DNA of 64,000 nt. Origin: Lepidostoma basale (Eukaryota; Arthropoda; Insecta; Trichoptera; Lepidostomatidae). This document shows, one piece after another, positions 1-12,708 of this stretch. How positions within the stretch are numbered: the stretch's first letter is position 1; every line of letters starts with the position of its first letter. Under the pieces are notes generated by a model, which saw only the letters and a list, made by a program, of their open reading frames with translations, did no database searches and was not told the DNA's origin. The stretch is taken from NCBI GenBank assembly GCA_022606425.2, contig JAHDVF020000868.1:1240001-1304000 (forward strand). The letters run 5' to 3'. The position numbers and the translations under genes were made by a program.

Positions 1-290
1 TTAACCATTCTACTCTCATCCATTCGTTCCATATGTCCGAACCATCTCAGGGATCCTTTTTTAATTTTATTCATGATGCAGTCATCTGCCTTACATTCTT
101 TCTTATTTCATCGTTCGGTATTCTATCATACAACGTTTTCCCGCACATTCTTCTTAGTGATCTCATTTCTACGGCGTTTATCCTGCTTTCATCCTTCTTT
201 TGCCAGCTCCAAGCTTCACTTCCATACATGAGGGCTGGCACTAGAACTCCATTGTGTACTGCCATCTTTGCTTCTGCCATCTTTTTTATG
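1..290 (-). mobile_element. LINE-A C-terminal fragment
   Basis: Minus strand: NGVLVPALMYGSEAWSW, SRINAVEMRSLRRMCGKTL and, in a second frame, the start of the RWFGH segment. Cut by the window edge. Confidence 0.8.
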
Positions 291-819
291 TTTCATTGTA
301 TATAATTAGAAAACTTATATTTTTTTGAAGTTTTAGCATATTTTATGGAATTGATATGTTTCTCTTAGCTAAGGCATTATCTTAGAATGTGAGTATGGGC
401 AATATACAAGCATCAAACATTTTTCTTTTCAAATAAAATGGAACCTACTTATTTTCAATACATTTCATTTTCACAAAGGCAGCACAGCTCAGTCTTACTC
501 TTCTAGGCCCGTTCGGCTGTTTTGTTATGTTTTCTGAGATTTATTTTGTGTCTTCGATATATACATACGAGTACTTGTCTACAGTTTCTATATGTTTACC
601 ATTTATTACGATTAAAAATCAGTCCGCATGGTCGGAGGACGAGCCTAGAGATTGCATGAGCTAATCTGATGAAAAGGCGCCGCTGTCTTCTATAACAGCT
701 TCGCGTAAGCGGTGGGAGAGTCCCTTTATGTTCCATCTCTATTCTAACACATGATGATGCCAAAATCGGTTGGCCAAATAGCTGTCGCGAAAAAAATTGT
801 GATACCATAACAACGTTTA

Positions 820-1215
820 TGGCTCAAGTGTCCTGAAAGAATCCAGAATAATCTATGGTGGGCGGTTTTTAAAGCGCTTCACGGAATGGCACCAGCCTAT
901 ATTTCTGAACTTTGTATTGCTGAGAGCCCTAACTTGCGGCAATCTACGCTTCGATCAGCAAACTCCTCAGCAATAGGCATATTAGTTGAGCCAAAGCGCA
1001 ACCCCTGCACGCCTCAGATGCATTGACAATCCGACAGATTTTAAATCTCACCTAAAAACCACATTTTCAAAATATCGCATAAAATTTAACTACGGTTATC
1101 TTATTTCTGGTGTCAGATGCAGCTCTCATGACTAAAAACATTGTCCAAGCGCCCTTTGAAGTGAGCTATCTATTCACGAAAACGGCGCTGTACAAATAAG
1201 CCTAATTATTGTTGT
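820..1215 (+). mobile_element. LINE-D (CR1-like) C-terminal fragment
   Basis: TTTTTAAAGCGCTTCACGGA and AACTTGCGGCAATCTACGCT match the better copy at 18.1 kb. The end TAAGCCTAATTATTG is followed by TTATTA units. The frame is broken many times. Confidence 0.75.
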
Positions 1216-1219
1216 TATT

Positions 1220-2640
1220 AACGTTAAAATTTTAACAGTTAATAAAAATGGTATCATATACAATTTTTCTTGACTGCTCGCCGAGGAACTAGATGGTGTA
1301 ACACCACTGTCGCTGGTCGCAGCTCGAAGCCCGGTCTGCGGTATGCGCCGCTGTAAAAAGTTCACTTACCAATAGATAAATCAAGTTATTCTAGTTCTAA
1401 AATAAACTGTTTTCGGAATACTGCGAGACCCGACATCTCTTGGGGGCGCTCGCCGGCGCCTGCGATCCGTCACCGGGCGCAGGCGGACGCATCTCAGTCG
1501 CCTGGCTACTTTCTATAATGGCTCTCGTGCATGCTTTATTGATAACACGAGAATCCTTACTTATAATTCCGTATCTATTTGGCAAAATCACATGTTTCAC
1601 TTTTTCGAATTTTAGTGAATTAGTGTCTTTGACCTCCGTGTATGCAATGGGGTAGCGTTTTTTTAAATTTGTTTTATTTATTGAAAAAAAGATTATCATC
1701 TAATTTGTCGAGTTATTAAGCTATTAATGGCACATAGAGTTTTGGCATGCTTTTGATCTATTTTGAATGTTTTTGGCATATTTGAGTTTGATATTTATTT
1801 TTCCATTGCGTTGTGTGCAAAATCTATTAGTTTTTTAAACAGAACCCGTCTCCCCCATCGACCGTCGGTTCTCCGACAGATATGTCCAGCCCATCGCCAC
1901 TTCAGCCCGCCCATCCGCAGAGCCACCCCAGTCAACTTGGTTTGTTGACGAATGAATTCGTTTCTTAATCTGTCCCTCGAGGTTATTCCAATTTGACATG
2001 TAGGAACTAAAATCTCAAAATCGCCAAAAACTTACATGTGTGCTTAGCGGTCTAAGAATTATTATCGATGGAAAATCACTTTATATTTAAGTTTTATTAT
2101 ATTTTAAATGAGTTAATTACTATATTTCAATTGATTATTTAAAATTGCTAGTGCATAATACAATGGGCATTGTGTAATATTTGATGTGGCTATGTCTTGA
2201 TTAATTATGTGTCTCTCATTCTGTTTTCTTCTAAATATTAAATTAATAAAATATGCCACAAGTTTCAATCTTACTCAATAAATCTATTTTCGCTTATTCC
2301 TGCTAGAGATGCCGATACACAGAGCACTAGTGCGCGCGCAGGTCTCCTGTCGAGCGCCCGACCGCCATTGGCCGTATATCTCCAGATTCCCGGTGCACGT
2401 CTCGGGCAGTCGTCAGTTGTTGTTTTGTTACCTGGTCAGTTTTTCCACCTGCTTACAGTTGGAATGATCGATGATTCATCCTGGCACTACCATCCTATTG
2501 CCCCGTACTCCGGTTTGGATTTGAACCGAACCCGGAAAGACAATCGACCCCAAAGTACTTTTATTTCAAAATCGTATTTAACGCTATCTTATTGATTTAT
2601 TTAAGAAAAAAATTAGCATACAATAGCTTAAAAAATCTAA
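1220..2640. other. intron-like stretch, nothing recognised
   Basis: Mostly AT-rich, with two GC-rich islands (about 1425-1505 and 2310-2410). Short open frames overlap on both strands and show no known motif or paired splice sites. Confidence 0.4.
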
Positions 2641-2644
2641 GACG

Positions 2645-2965
2645 GCACTGCCGTGCACAATGGTGTCCTTATTCCGACCCTTATGTATGGAAGTGAAATA
2701 TGGAGTTGTTCAAAGAAGGATGAAGGTAGAATAAATGCCGTGGAAATAAGGTCGTTAAGACGAAATGCCAAATGTAAATATAAGAAGCGAATGAAACGGA
2801 ATATTTTGGATGCAAATGATGAAATAATTATAAAGAAAATATATGTTGATGACGTAAACGGAACAAGAAACAGAGGAAGACCGAGGAAAACGTGGCATGA
2901 TCAAATCAGTCCAAATATTAGTTGTCGGCAATGCGAGAAGTCGGAAAAATTGACATGCGTGCATG
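2645..2965 (+). mobile_element. LINE-A C-terminal fragment
   Basis: HNGVLIPTLMYGSEIW, GRINAVEIRSLRR, VNGTRNRGRPRKTWHDQ. A 90-bp piece in the opposite orientation (2966-3062, minus) follows without a gap. Confidence 0.8.
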
Positions 2966-3519
2966 TCCATCTTTCATCCTTCTTCTACCAGCTTTCAACT
3001 TCATTTTCACATATAAGGGTTGGCATTAGAACTCTATTATGTACTGCCATCTCCGCTTCATTGGATATGTTTATATTTGGAGTGATGACTTCCGTTTACT
3101 CTTTCTACCGATATTAAATACACATGGATTTGTTATCTCTCACCATATTGTTGATTAATTTGTTAATATCAATTGCATGGGTTGTTGCTATGGATCTAAT
3201 AATCTTATGGAGAGTACATCCAACATTGAGATAGGAAGAGGTAATTAACTGCCACCAGGTAATTATTATTTGATATCCCAGGGGAGTAATCAAGTAACGC
3301 TTAGCATTCCTCGCGTCATTCAACTGCGTGTTATCCAGAGTCTTCGCCCTTTCACAGCGGTCTTCGACTGTAAAACTTTTGCAGTTTTATCTATTCAGTG
3401 TTTACATCAACCAGTGAAGCTAGAAGGATGGAAATATTAAGAAGAAAAAATGTAACAGAAATATTTTATGAATTCAAATACTTTAAACTTATAGACGTAA
3501 AATAATGATACACTTTGTA

Positions 3520-3695
3520 TTTAACCATGGTGTGGTTATTATAAATTATGTTAATTAGTTAAAGCTTGGACCCAAGCTTTATCATGGCTGTATAATAACT
3601 ATAATTAGTTATTATACTGCCCTGATGAAGCTTGGGTCCAAGCGAAACTAGTTGGCATCAATTATAATAACCATACCATGGTTAAATACAAAGTG
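3520..3695. repeat. palindromic repeat carrying an ACTAGT-type hammerhead-like core
   Basis: The ends are inverted copies (TTGTATTTAACCATGG and CCATGGTTAAATACAA). The plus-strand half keeps the ribozyme-like core at 3622-3653; the minus-strand half has a decayed copy. A fragment of the same repeat, cut inside the core, lies at 40783-40835 next to a LINE-B piece. Confidence 0.75.
3618..3657 (+). ncRNA. hammerhead-ribozyme-like motif (ACUAGU)
   Basis: CUGAUGA (3622-3628) is followed by one unpaired A, a 6-bp stem II (GCUUGG with CCAAGC), GAA (3644-3646), the palindrome ACUAGU and U3653. Stem I is UGCC with GGCA, extended past an internal loop by a further 9-bp pairing (GUUAUUAUA with UAUAAUAAC). 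The core matches the hammerhead consensus apart from the extra A before stem II and the missing self-contained stem III. Activity is not shown. Confidence 0.5.
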
Positions 3696-3719
3696 TTTTA
3701 TTTTTTATATCTATAAATT

Positions 3720-3950
3720 TAAAATATCTATAAACTGTTAAATTAAAAAAATTGTTTTATGTATCGCAATTTTATTTTGATGATGATTAACACCTGATGA
3801 TGTCAACATAGGTTGACAGAACAGCTGTCGCGAAAAATAAAAATACAATTGTTGTACCTACATAAAACTTTTTCTTTTAAATTTAACAGTTTATAATGTT
3901 GAAGTATCATAGTGTTTCGGCCAAAACAATGGACTATTTAAAATATCTAA
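3720..3950 (+). repeat. ACAGCTGT-type palindromic repeat, family P1
   Basis: It contains a hammerhead-like core and the family hallmark ATCATAGTGTTTCGGCC near 3906. The same two blocks occur together at 13.9-14.2, 18.6-18.9 and 42.4-42.5 kb. Confidence 0.7.
3794..3829 (+). ncRNA. hammerhead-like motif (ACAGCUGU family), altered
   Basis: CUGAUGA, then a 7-bp stem II (UGUCAAC with GUUGACA), GAA and CAGCUGU. Here the usually unpaired base after CUGAUGA is paired, and one A is missing before the palindrome. Stem I is weak. Confidence 0.35.
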
Positions 3951-4179
3951 CCACAAAGTGGGTGTTTCAAATGAAAATTTAATTAAAACACATTTTTTCC
4001 ACTTTAGACATTTTTCGAAAATTGACACTATTTTCACCGAGATTACTATATCATTCCATAAAATATTAATTTTGATATTTGAAATTTCTTGGTAGAAGTT
4101 TATTGTATACATTATTATGATAAAAAAATGTTATTAAACATTTCTTTTATAGTATATATATATATATAGTCTCAATCCA

Positions 4180-4240
4180 CTTAGGTTTATGGCTTCGACC
4201 GGTTTCGGCAGCTCGCTGCCATCTGCTTGAAGCAGCAAAT
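4180..4240 (-). repeat. ACCGGT-type repeat fragment, decayed core
   Basis: Minus strand: GGCAGC, GA, GCUGCC, GAA, ACCGGU, C and GAAGCC. The CUGANGA part is lost. Relatives are at 4430-4470, 6945-6990 (minus), 13845-13885, 22124-22210 (two inverted arms) and 24750-24800; several have CUGUCGA. Confidence 0.55.
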
Positions 4241-5089
4241 TATTATTATTAATATTTCATTATATCAGTCTACCTGTATATTGTTCTCCCGATGATGAAG
4301 ATGTTTTTTAGCTTCAAAATTTGTAAAAAAAAGTAAACTTAAAAGATTTAGGATAATCGAAAAAAAACGATGTTTCTTTTATAACTACTATATATGTTTC
4401 TTTAATAACTACTTTCTGCAAGTCTGTCGATACCAACCAACCTGACAAAACCGGTCGCTGTTGAAATGAAGGCAAATGTGTAAAAAGTTATTAAAAATAT
4501 CGTTATATTTCATTATTTTTCAAAGGTTTTCATAATTGACCAGTCTCCAAACGTGTGGCAGTCCATTCTTTCTGTCTACCACTTTGTCAGGCGGCGTGAT
4601 GGTTAGTCAGTTAGTTTAAACAAAAATACATTAATGAAATTTTCAATAACTATTTTGCATTCTAATTTACATTAATGATTTCGTTTTCGATCATTAATCA
4701 GGTATCCGATAACTGTCAGTAAAATTTCCATTAAAATTGAATTAATTATTCTACAATGATTAAAGACTGTTTTATAGTGCTTTATAATATCGGTTCACTG
4801 AACGATTCGGCAACACCACTCAAGGGCGAGGACAGTTTCGGATCTTCGGAATTTCCTTCCTCTCGACCTCATGCTAATTCGTATCCGAAATAAAAATATG
4901 GCTTAATAACAAGTTCCAACACTGTTACAATGTAAATTCAGCTGGAGCTTACAATCGTTGTAATTTATTTATTTATTCTATTCAATATGGGAGTATCGTG
5001 AGATGACTCTCATTATTGATACCCCACTATTTATGAAATAAATGTCTCTTTTAAACATTATTAATGCCAGTGTATGGTTGTTTTAAATA

Positions 5090-5770
5090 AGTGAAATATT
5101 TATTTGACATAATTTATTTTATGTTTGCCATACTTTGTGTTGTGGATGTTTTATTTGTCTTTTTTTCTTTTTTATATATTATACTTTATTTACAACACTA
5201 ACTTTAAAAAAAATTAAATTAAATATCACACTGTATCAGACAGTTATTTTAAATTGAGAATAAAATTGCACATAATATGTCTTTCTAATAACAATTTCTC
5301 TCAATTTGCTAACCACCTCATTGAAAATGATCATTCATTTAATAAAGATAATGGCGTTGAAATTTGGCATGTTAATAATAGAAAATAATATAACTTTGAG
5401 CAATCTCGAAATTTTATAAATTGAAAAAGCAATTAAAAATAATCAAATAAATTTAACGTCAAGTCCAACCTTTGATTTATTTCCTTTGGTGTAAGTAATT
5501 ACCATAACCGCAATAAGAACTTTAAATTATTATTTTAAATTTAAATTGATTCATAATATTTGTTATAACAAAAACATAAACGTTCCAAAATAAATCTATA
5601 TATAATATAATAACATCTGTCAAAACTGATCATATTTATAAACAATTTTATAATATTTTAAATATCTTTATAATATCACTGAGGAAGGACCGGGTTGTCC
5701 GAAACTTTTCTGATATTTAATAATATATTTTTTTAAAGTTAGTGTTGTAAACAAAGTATAGTAGATCATT
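5090..5770. repeat. inverted-repeat element with GGAC-type core
   Basis: The left part (TTTACAACACTAACTTT, about 5190) is inverted relative to the right part (AAAGTTAGTGTTGTAAAC, about 5737). Related copies are at 20985-21029 and 21780-22025. There is AT-rich non-coding sequence between the arms. Confidence 0.65.
5672..5717 (+). ncRNA. hammerhead-like motif, palindrome decayed
   Basis: CUGAGGA (5679-5685; position 7 is variable in hammerheads), one A, stem II GGAC with GUCC around a 6-nt loop, GAA, then ACUUUU in place of ACAUGU, then C. Stem I is a perfect 7-bp AAUAUCA with UGAUAUU. The sister at 21.87 kb keeps the intact palindrome. Confidence 0.42.
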
Positions 5771-5904
5771 TATAACATTTAATCTTTGTCCGAGTTTCAG
5801 GTTAAGATTATCGTTGCGAAAGATGGTTCTCATTTTATTAAATAATTAGGTTCAAATAACCTGTTTTATACAAAAATGTGGAAAGCACCGGGAATTACCC
5901 CATT

Positions 5905-6110
5905 AAAAAGGCCTATGTTACATTCCAAGAAATTAATCAAATTAATGAAAGGCGGCCACATTCGAAGTCGGAAAAATTGACAAACTTACTTGTAAATATA
6001 ATATATATCATACTAGAAGAACCTCGAGAGGTATGTCACGTTACAATAGTGTAATGGTTCATCCTCTCAGTCTTCTTCTTTGAAGAAACGGCGTGATTGT
6101 TAGGTTACAC
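5905..6110 (+). mobile_element. LINE-A 3' end
   Basis: AAATTAATGAAAGGCGGCCA to GAAACGGCGTGATTGTTAGG. The coding frame is broken. Confidence 0.7.
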
Positions 6111-7149
6111 TATCGTCAAGGCGAAACAAGTAAATGTCGATGGAACATAATATAACATTTTCTCATCGAACCGGAAACTGCGATGAGCGAAACATTTTAT
6201 TTAAATGCGTTTCTTGTATCATATATTAATTACCTTCTAGAGTTTATTGACACCCAGAACATCTTAGACACCTAACCTACTCACATTTTCGTTTTATTGG
6301 GTGATAAATGCTAAATCCAAGGCTATACAACAAATTAAATGGGCGGGCATAATGCATTGCGATTATTTAGTGCTTTTACTGTTATTATTTTTACACTAAT
6401 TTATTACCTGTCTTTCTAGTAAGTGTTAACATTAAATTAAAAAGAGTGTTTTCAATCATCGCTTTCGGTTTCTATCTTGTATTACCATCAAAGTCACCTC
6501 TGTTATACCGTTTTGTGTACGTGTATGTGTATTTTTAATTATTTTTCTTTCTTGTCCTTCTCATATCGGAGGTTGGACAAGATCATGGCTATTTCTACCC
6601 TGGATACAGCAACTCTAAACAGGGATATTGTGCAGCAATTCATGCTATTCAAAAGGGTTTTCTAGACAGGATTTTCTTCTTAAAATTTAACTTTTGCTCT
6701 TGGTAAAACAACTATGTTTATAAGATAATCATATTATTTTGTTGAAATCTCTTGATGGATGGTTCATTTTAAATAATTTAATAAAACGATGTTTTTTTTT
6801 ACTACTTCCACTTTTTAATGAAAGCTAAGGTATTAACACTGTAGAACTCCATAGTAATACACTTTGAAATTGAATGGATTATAAACAATGTTATTTTCAA
6901 TTTCCAAAGTGTTCTTCCACTTTTGTCTTTATTTCGACAGCGACCGTTTTCGCCAGGATCGCTGAGATCGACAGACTGGTGACATTTTTGCAAATTGAGT
7001 CCTTTATGTATATACAGATCCGGGGTGGTTAACATGATTCTATACAAAATAATCCTTAAGTAATTATGTAAAATTAACTGAATTTAAATATTGATATTGT
7101 ACGATGTTTATGTTCCACTTTAATTAAAGTTGAACATAAAAAATATTGT

Positions 7150-7460
7150 TTTTAAATTCCAAGATTAGTACAATAGAATTCTACAGTATGCCTAAACCTC
7201 CAATAAAGGATTTTCTTCTTCTCCCGACCCTGAGTTTTCCGTTAATTTTACCTTGGAAAATCAGTTGCAGCCCTTTGTATTTATCGTTTCTGATAATGTG
7301 CCCGAAGTATTCCAGTTTCCCGCGCTTTATGGTCTTGACAATTTATTTTTCTTTCTTTATTAGCTGCAGTAATTCCTCGTTTGTGACTCTCTCTATCAAT
7401 TATATTTTGAATATTCTACGATACATCCACATTTTAAAGGAATTTATTTTTAATTAGAAA
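7150..7460 (-). mobile_element. LINE-B remnant (RTE-like C-terminus)
   Basis: Minus strand: FKMWMYRRIFKI, VTNEELLQLI, RGKLEYFGHIIRNDKYKGLQ, LIFQGKINGKLRVGRRRKS. Typical C-terminal text of RTE-like non-LTR elements, with one stop. Confidence 0.75.
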
Positions 7461-7959
7461 GTTAATTTATATTTGAATACAATAAATTTGAGTCTTAGGG
7501 TACCGTAACATAAATATTTCCGAGAAAAAAGATTCAAGCAAGATTTATGCCCTCGCTTGCGATACGTATTATGAAACCATCACCTGCATATTTTTCTGAG
7601 AATTTTCCTTATCATAAATAAAGGCGATGCCTGTAGCCGGTTATTAGGAAGGGCTCTTTGTTTTTCTCGATAACTCGGTCCTTATGAATATGTTGCATCA
7701 GTCTCTTTTGGCCCTCTCGATTTCGGGCACGCTCTTTGTAATTGCAAATTCGAAAATGTAATGAGCAGCATTCCCCGACATTTTTGCACGCGGGATGGTT
7801 TTAAATTTAAAAAATGGAAAATTTGACTAACCCTTCATTTCATTGAGTACCAAATTTGCATTTGGCAATTTGATTAATCATTAATTTCATGATGTAGCAA
7901 ATTTGCTACAAACCGAATTTAACTATAAATATTTGAATTTCATACATATTATTGTTATA

Positions 7960-8315
7960 TACAAGGCGGGGCGAACGCAAGACGTATGGAATAGAGCCGA
8001 TACCAATAGAAATAAGAACCTTCTTAGAGTAGCAGTAAAGAGAACCCTACGCTCCATCGCAGGCAAAACCCTCAAAGATCGGATCAGAAATGAAACGATA
8101 AGGTCTCTCTGTGGTGTTGAGGACATAGTGAGACGGGGAAGAAGCAGAATGCGCTTTTGGAGAGACCACGTGGACCGCATGGAGAATAACAAGCAGCAAT
8201 AGATTACTAGGAAGGCCGCCAAAGAGATGGAGAGATGGCTGGACATCATCCCAGGACAGCCCACCGTCACAAACAGGTCATACGACCTAAACTAAGAGGA
8301 AGAAGAAGAGACATT
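7960..8315 (+). mobile_element. LINE-B 3' end, (GAA)n tail
   Basis: LLRVAVKRTLRSIAGKTLKD, RIRNETIRSLCGVEDIVRR, then GRPPKRWRDGW in another frame and a GAGGAAGAAGAAGAG tail. Confidence 0.75.
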
Positions 8316-8399
8316 ATTGTTACGCGCTACACTATGCATTCCCATCCACCAATTAAGGTACACAGACTTTCGTTAGTGGCTCTAGTTTAAAAAAAAACA

Positions 8400-8530
8400 C
8401 AAACTTGCTGTATGAATGTGAAGGAACCTAGAAAGATATGTCAGGATAGAGTAGTGTGGTGGTCCATTCTCTCTGCCTACCCCTTCGGGGAAACGGCGTG
8501 ATGGTTTGTTGTTGCTGTTGTTGTTGTTGA
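8400..8530 (+). mobile_element. LINE-A 3' end, (TTG)n tail
   Basis: TGTATGAATGTGAAGGAACC through CTGCCTACCCCTTCGGGG and GGCGTGATGGTTTGTTG, then GTT units. Confidence 0.75.
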
Positions 8531-8836
8531 TACAAAATTTCTTTCGCATGCCGGGCTTCTGGGCTTCTATGGAAGTACCGCCACTGCCGACGTCCCTCTA
8601 TTTTGCCTACAATTATCAGTCAAATCAAGTGATATTTTCTCCCCTCAGCACATGACCCAAATACGAGACCTTTTAACCTTCACTGTGGAATAAGAAAATA
8701 TTTAAATCATCTTTCTAGAAAATTACCCTATTTGTTATTTAACTTTTTGATCGCTAAGGCATTAACACTGTGGAAACCATAGTAATATACTTAGGAAATT
8801 GAAAATAACTTTGCTTAATCCACAGAATATTAAAAA

Positions 8837-8875
8837 ACACGACATGTTTCGGATGATACCTCCATCTTCAGATGT
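8837..8875 (-). ncRNA. hammerhead-like motif (ACAUGU)
   Basis: On the minus strand: CUGAAGA (8871-8865), one U, stem II GGA with UCC, GAA (8850-8848), palindrome ACAUGU (8847-8842), C8841. Stem I is ACAU with GUGU including one wobble. All core positions except the extra U fit the CUGANGA..GAA consensus. Confidence 0.48.
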
Positions 8876-9129
8876 AAAAATATAATAAAAAAATAAACAA
8901 AGAAAGACTAATATAAAAACGCATTTAAAATTCGATACTAATTTAAAAATTAACCTGTGATGTTTGTTATAAGTAATAATATTTATTTTAAATTTTTATC
9001 ATTGTGGATTAAACAAAGTTATTTTCAATTTCCTAAGTATATTTGTTATTTTAGAAAATTAGAATATCTGCTTTTACTCATTCTTCTTTTACCAGTTCCA
9101 TGTTTTTTTGTTTTGAAATTTACAAAAAA

Positions 9130-9540
9130 TCATGAAATGAAGGGTTAATGGCCGCCGTAATGCGCGTATGCAATTTGTGTATGTGCATCCCGATGCCCGG
9201 AACAAATTGTATTATATAATCGTCGGTACTTCGCATCGCCCGTGCCAGGTACGGGCTGATCTTGTTGCCCGAATAACAGAGAGGGCGGCTCTCGTTTCGG
9301 AGCCAGCATCTCGTCCGGGATAACTTGATTCTTTCTTATGCCACTCGAATTCTCGGCTGTTTATTTATAGAAGTGCATATAAAAACAAGCATCGATTCTT
9401 CTTCGGAAATGAAAGTAGAATTTAATTATTGAGAGTTCGGAGTTCTTTTATCTTTCGCAAACGTATTGTTCTGTTTGTGAAATAACTTTTGTTATTTTTA
9501 CGTATAATTTCTTCTTCAAGCGAAAAATAAAATTATTGAT
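9130..9540. other. apparently unique intron sequence
   Basis: Moderate-GC sequence (GGCCGCCGTAATGCGCGTAT, GCCAGGTACGGGCTGATC) without repeat-family matches in the window or coding signal. A candidate conserved non-coding block. Confidence 0.3.
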
Positions 9541-9980
9541 TTTTCTTCTATATTTGTCTTCACTTTGTGTTGTGGATTTATATTTGATTAAATATATCTG
9601 TACTTTATTTCACTTTTCCCAGACATGTTTTGTTGTAACCCAATTTTTTTTCGTGTTTAACCCTGGGATTTTTAGTAAGTAAAAAAGCCACCTAAAATAA
9701 TGAAAATGTAATAGCTAACCAATTAAAATTAAATTCAATTCCCATGTTCGAAATGTTCCCGCTATCGTTCCCCTCTCCTCAATCCTAATTATACCACCTC
9801 CACCTTTATACATAACTCCACCCTTTTTATATATAAGTGATCACTCTGTTTTATTATATTGTTAAAATTCTGAACAGCGAAAAATGGTGGGTTACAACCG
9901 AAACATGTCTGTGGATACTGAAATAAAGTAAATTATTTTTATATCATATAAACTCTAGTTAAAACTCGTGAACAAATGTG
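9540..9980. repeat. inverted-repeat element with ACATGT core remnants
   Basis: The segment near 9625-9645 (CAGACATGTTTTGTTGTAAC) is inverted relative to that near 9889-9911 (GTTACAACCGAAACATGTCT). Both keep the palindrome, but the CUGANGA side is decayed. Non-coding AT-rich sequence lies between them. Confidence 0.6.
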
Positions 9981-10003
9981 AAACAAGAAATAACAAATAG
10001 GGT

Positions 10004-10247
10004 AAATTAGGGTATTATCGTGATGGAGGAAATATCGTGATATTCTATTGTGAAATTATCACGATAACATTGATACCATTGTATGATATAATCTATCGCA
10101 GTAAGCAAGCTTTATTACCGGAAGGATTTTCTAGCCAAACCGTAGGCAGGATCTCGCTTGCTTTGCTGCTATAGTAGAATTCCATGGCGTAACGTTTAAA
10201 AAAATATCGCGATATTTCCTGCATCACGATAATACCTCCATTTACAA
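10004..10247. mobile_element. small MITE-like element with inverted ends
   Basis: About 35 bp at each end match in inverted orientation (GTATTATCGTGATG then AGGAAATATCG, with a few differences) around some 170 bp of non-coding sequence. The exact ends and the target duplication are unclear. No transposase is encoded. Confidence 0.65.
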
Positions 10248-10939
10248 TATTATTGTCAAAGCTAAACAAACGGCGATATAACTAACTAACCATCGCGTCG
10301 TTTTCCGGATGGGTAGGAAGAGACGATGTTCACGCTGCTCTCATCTGACATATTACTATTTCAGACATTACTACTTCTTGGGCATTTAGACAAGAAGGAT
10401 TTCTGAATTGCTGTTTGAGAAGATTTGTTTAATGTTATTTGGAGTGACATGATTTCCCTTGATGGGTCATTTTCATATGTTTGATTATTCCTCTTTAATT
10501 ATTATACAATTTCTAAGAAACATATGTTTTCCTTGTAAATGTAACAAAACTTCTATAAAACATAAATTTTCCTTATTATTAAATACTGAAGATATTACAT
10601 TTAAATGGAAATGTAATATAACTTGCAGTAAACATACATTTCCTTAACTCTTGGCCTTCTATGACTGACTTTAATCGGATTAATAAGTTGTGGGCTCGTG
10701 AGTGTGTTTATTGATTCTTTGATATTAGAAGAAGATACTGACAATCAATTATTGCTATAATGATTTGGTTCGTAAGAAAATATCATTTATAAAGTGACAT
10801 TTTATTCAAAATTCGTTGACGAAAAATGTGCGACGTAACGATAACAAATAGAGTAACGTTTGCTTAGCGATCTAAGGGTTAATATTAAATATTGGAAGAT
10901 ATTACACCTTCATATGGAAAACAATGGATTATAATCTCG

Positions 10940-11205
10940 GTGAAAAACGTTAAACTACTACGAAACAAGCACAGGCCCATAATGACATACGGAATCGAAG
11001 CAATAGCAGACACTGTCAGAACCAAACATCTCTTAAGAGTAGCAAAAATGAGAACATTGCGACCTATTGTGGGGAGAAACCCTTAGAGATAGGATACCCA
11101 ATGAAGAAATTCGCAAATCCCCCAAAATTGAAGACATAGTGAGATGGAGTAGGCAGAGAAGACGATTCTGGGGGGACCACATCGAGAGAATGGATCCAGC
11201 AAGTA
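10940..11205 (+). mobile_element. LINE-B fragment
   Basis: RPIMTYGIEA, HLLRVAKMRTLRPIVG, then frameshifted RDRIPNEEIRK, IEDIVRWSRQRRRFWGDHIE. Same lineage as 8.0 and 63.1 kb. Confidence 0.75.
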
Positions 11206-11444
11206 TTCCTTATTTAACCGTCGCGTTGCCATGTGGTCAATTGAGTTTCCACTGCCAATTTAAAGTTGATTTTCTTAAAACCTATGGACCCTAATATTAT
11301 AAAAAAAATTGTAATCCTCCATTGAAGTGTTCTCAATATTTCGTAATAAAAAAAAAAGCAAAAAATTACTTCCTTCATCCCAAAAAAAATATTTTCTAAG
11401 ACTGCCCTCACCTTCATTCGTGTTAAGGTAGAATTTGTTTTGCT

Positions 11445-11695
11445 AATATTTACAACTTTATCAAAAGTGACAAATACTTACTCGCTGTTTTGAACGTATT
11501 ATAAATTATATGTTTGACCTTTTCAATAGGTACGTAATAATACCGACTGTGGATGGAAACGCAGCACGCAACTTAATAATATCAGAACTGTGAAAATATT
11601 AACACTTTACCAAAAGGGACAAATATTAATACGTACTCGTTGACTTGAACGTACTATACATTTTGCCTAGGTGCCTTTATCATACGTAAAATCTC
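11445..11695. repeat. diverged tandem duplication
   Basis: The segment with TATCAAAAGTGACAAATAC and TTTTGAACGTATTATA (11459-11510) recurs in altered form at 11607-11660 (TACCAAAAGGGACAAATATT, CTTGAACGTACTATA). No gene seen. Confidence 0.5.
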
Positions 11696-12263
11696 GTAAA
11701 GTCTCGCCCCGCCGGCCGCTGCGCGGAGACAAGTTTATACTTGGTGTCCAGTTGCTCGTATGCTGTGACGCATTCCATATCAGAAATCGCATGGTTCCAG
11801 AAAAAAATTAATAATGATATGTTTTTCAAATAATCCATGTATGTTATAGATATCGATCTATTCCTAATGAAATTCCCTACAAGATGACATAAATTAAATT
11901 TTGATTCATCGAGTCATATGCTTGATATTTAGATAAAGTTAGCGGTAAACTGAATTTACCACATGGGAGCGAGCGTTTTGTTTAGAACACGGTACGTTAA
12001 GGGTTAACCGTATATTAAGATTATTATTAATATCCGTTTAACAATAAATGTTACATATCATATACTCGTATGTATATTGTTAAACGCTGTTACATATAGT
12101 AAAACGTTCCATATTAAAGTTTCATAGTGTCTAAGTAAAAAACAATTTTGATACTTAATACGAATGAAAACGTCGTTTTCTATTAGTTTTATTGTGTTAT
12201 ATTATGCATTAGAAAGGCGCAACATATTATTCATTGCCATAAATTATAATAAAACCTCTAGAA

Positions 12264-12708
12264 TTTTTTTTTTTGAAAAGGATCCCTGAGGCGGTTTTGG
12301 CATATGAAACGAATAGACGAGAAAATAAATAAATAAAATGTTGTATACAAGCAGTGCGAGTGGAAAGAGAAGCCGTGGAAGACCAAAGAAAGCGTTTAAT
12401 GACCAAATTCATCAAACATCCCCGAAGGGGTAGGCAGAAAGAATGGGCTGCCACACTTTTCTTTCCTGACATATTTCTCTCGATTCCTCAACATTCATAC
12501 ATCGTGTCATGCACGCGCGTCGATATCTCTGACTCCTCACGTGGCCCACATTCAATATTTGATTTATTTGATCGTGCCACATTCGAAGTTGGAAAAATCG
12601 ATGTTTAAATGTAAGAATCTAAATAGGTACGTCCGGACTGAGCAGTATGGCGGTCCATCCTCTCTGTCTACTCCTCCAAGAAAACGATGTGATGGTTAGT
12701 TAGTTATT
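12264..12708 (+). mobile_element. LINE-A copy interrupted by a second LINE-A 3' end
   Basis: The plus-strand segments 12264-12415 (GGATCCCTGAGGCGG) and 12583-12708 (ending GTGATGGTTAGTTAG) belong to one copy. Between them 12416-12582 is the minus-strand 3' end of another copy (CGAAGGGGTAGGCAGAAAG). It is a LINE inserted in a LINE. Confidence 0.72.

Noticed and set aside
1440..1655. Possible GC-rich exon
   Set aside because: The strands are both open, no domain is recognisable and no splice-site pair fits.
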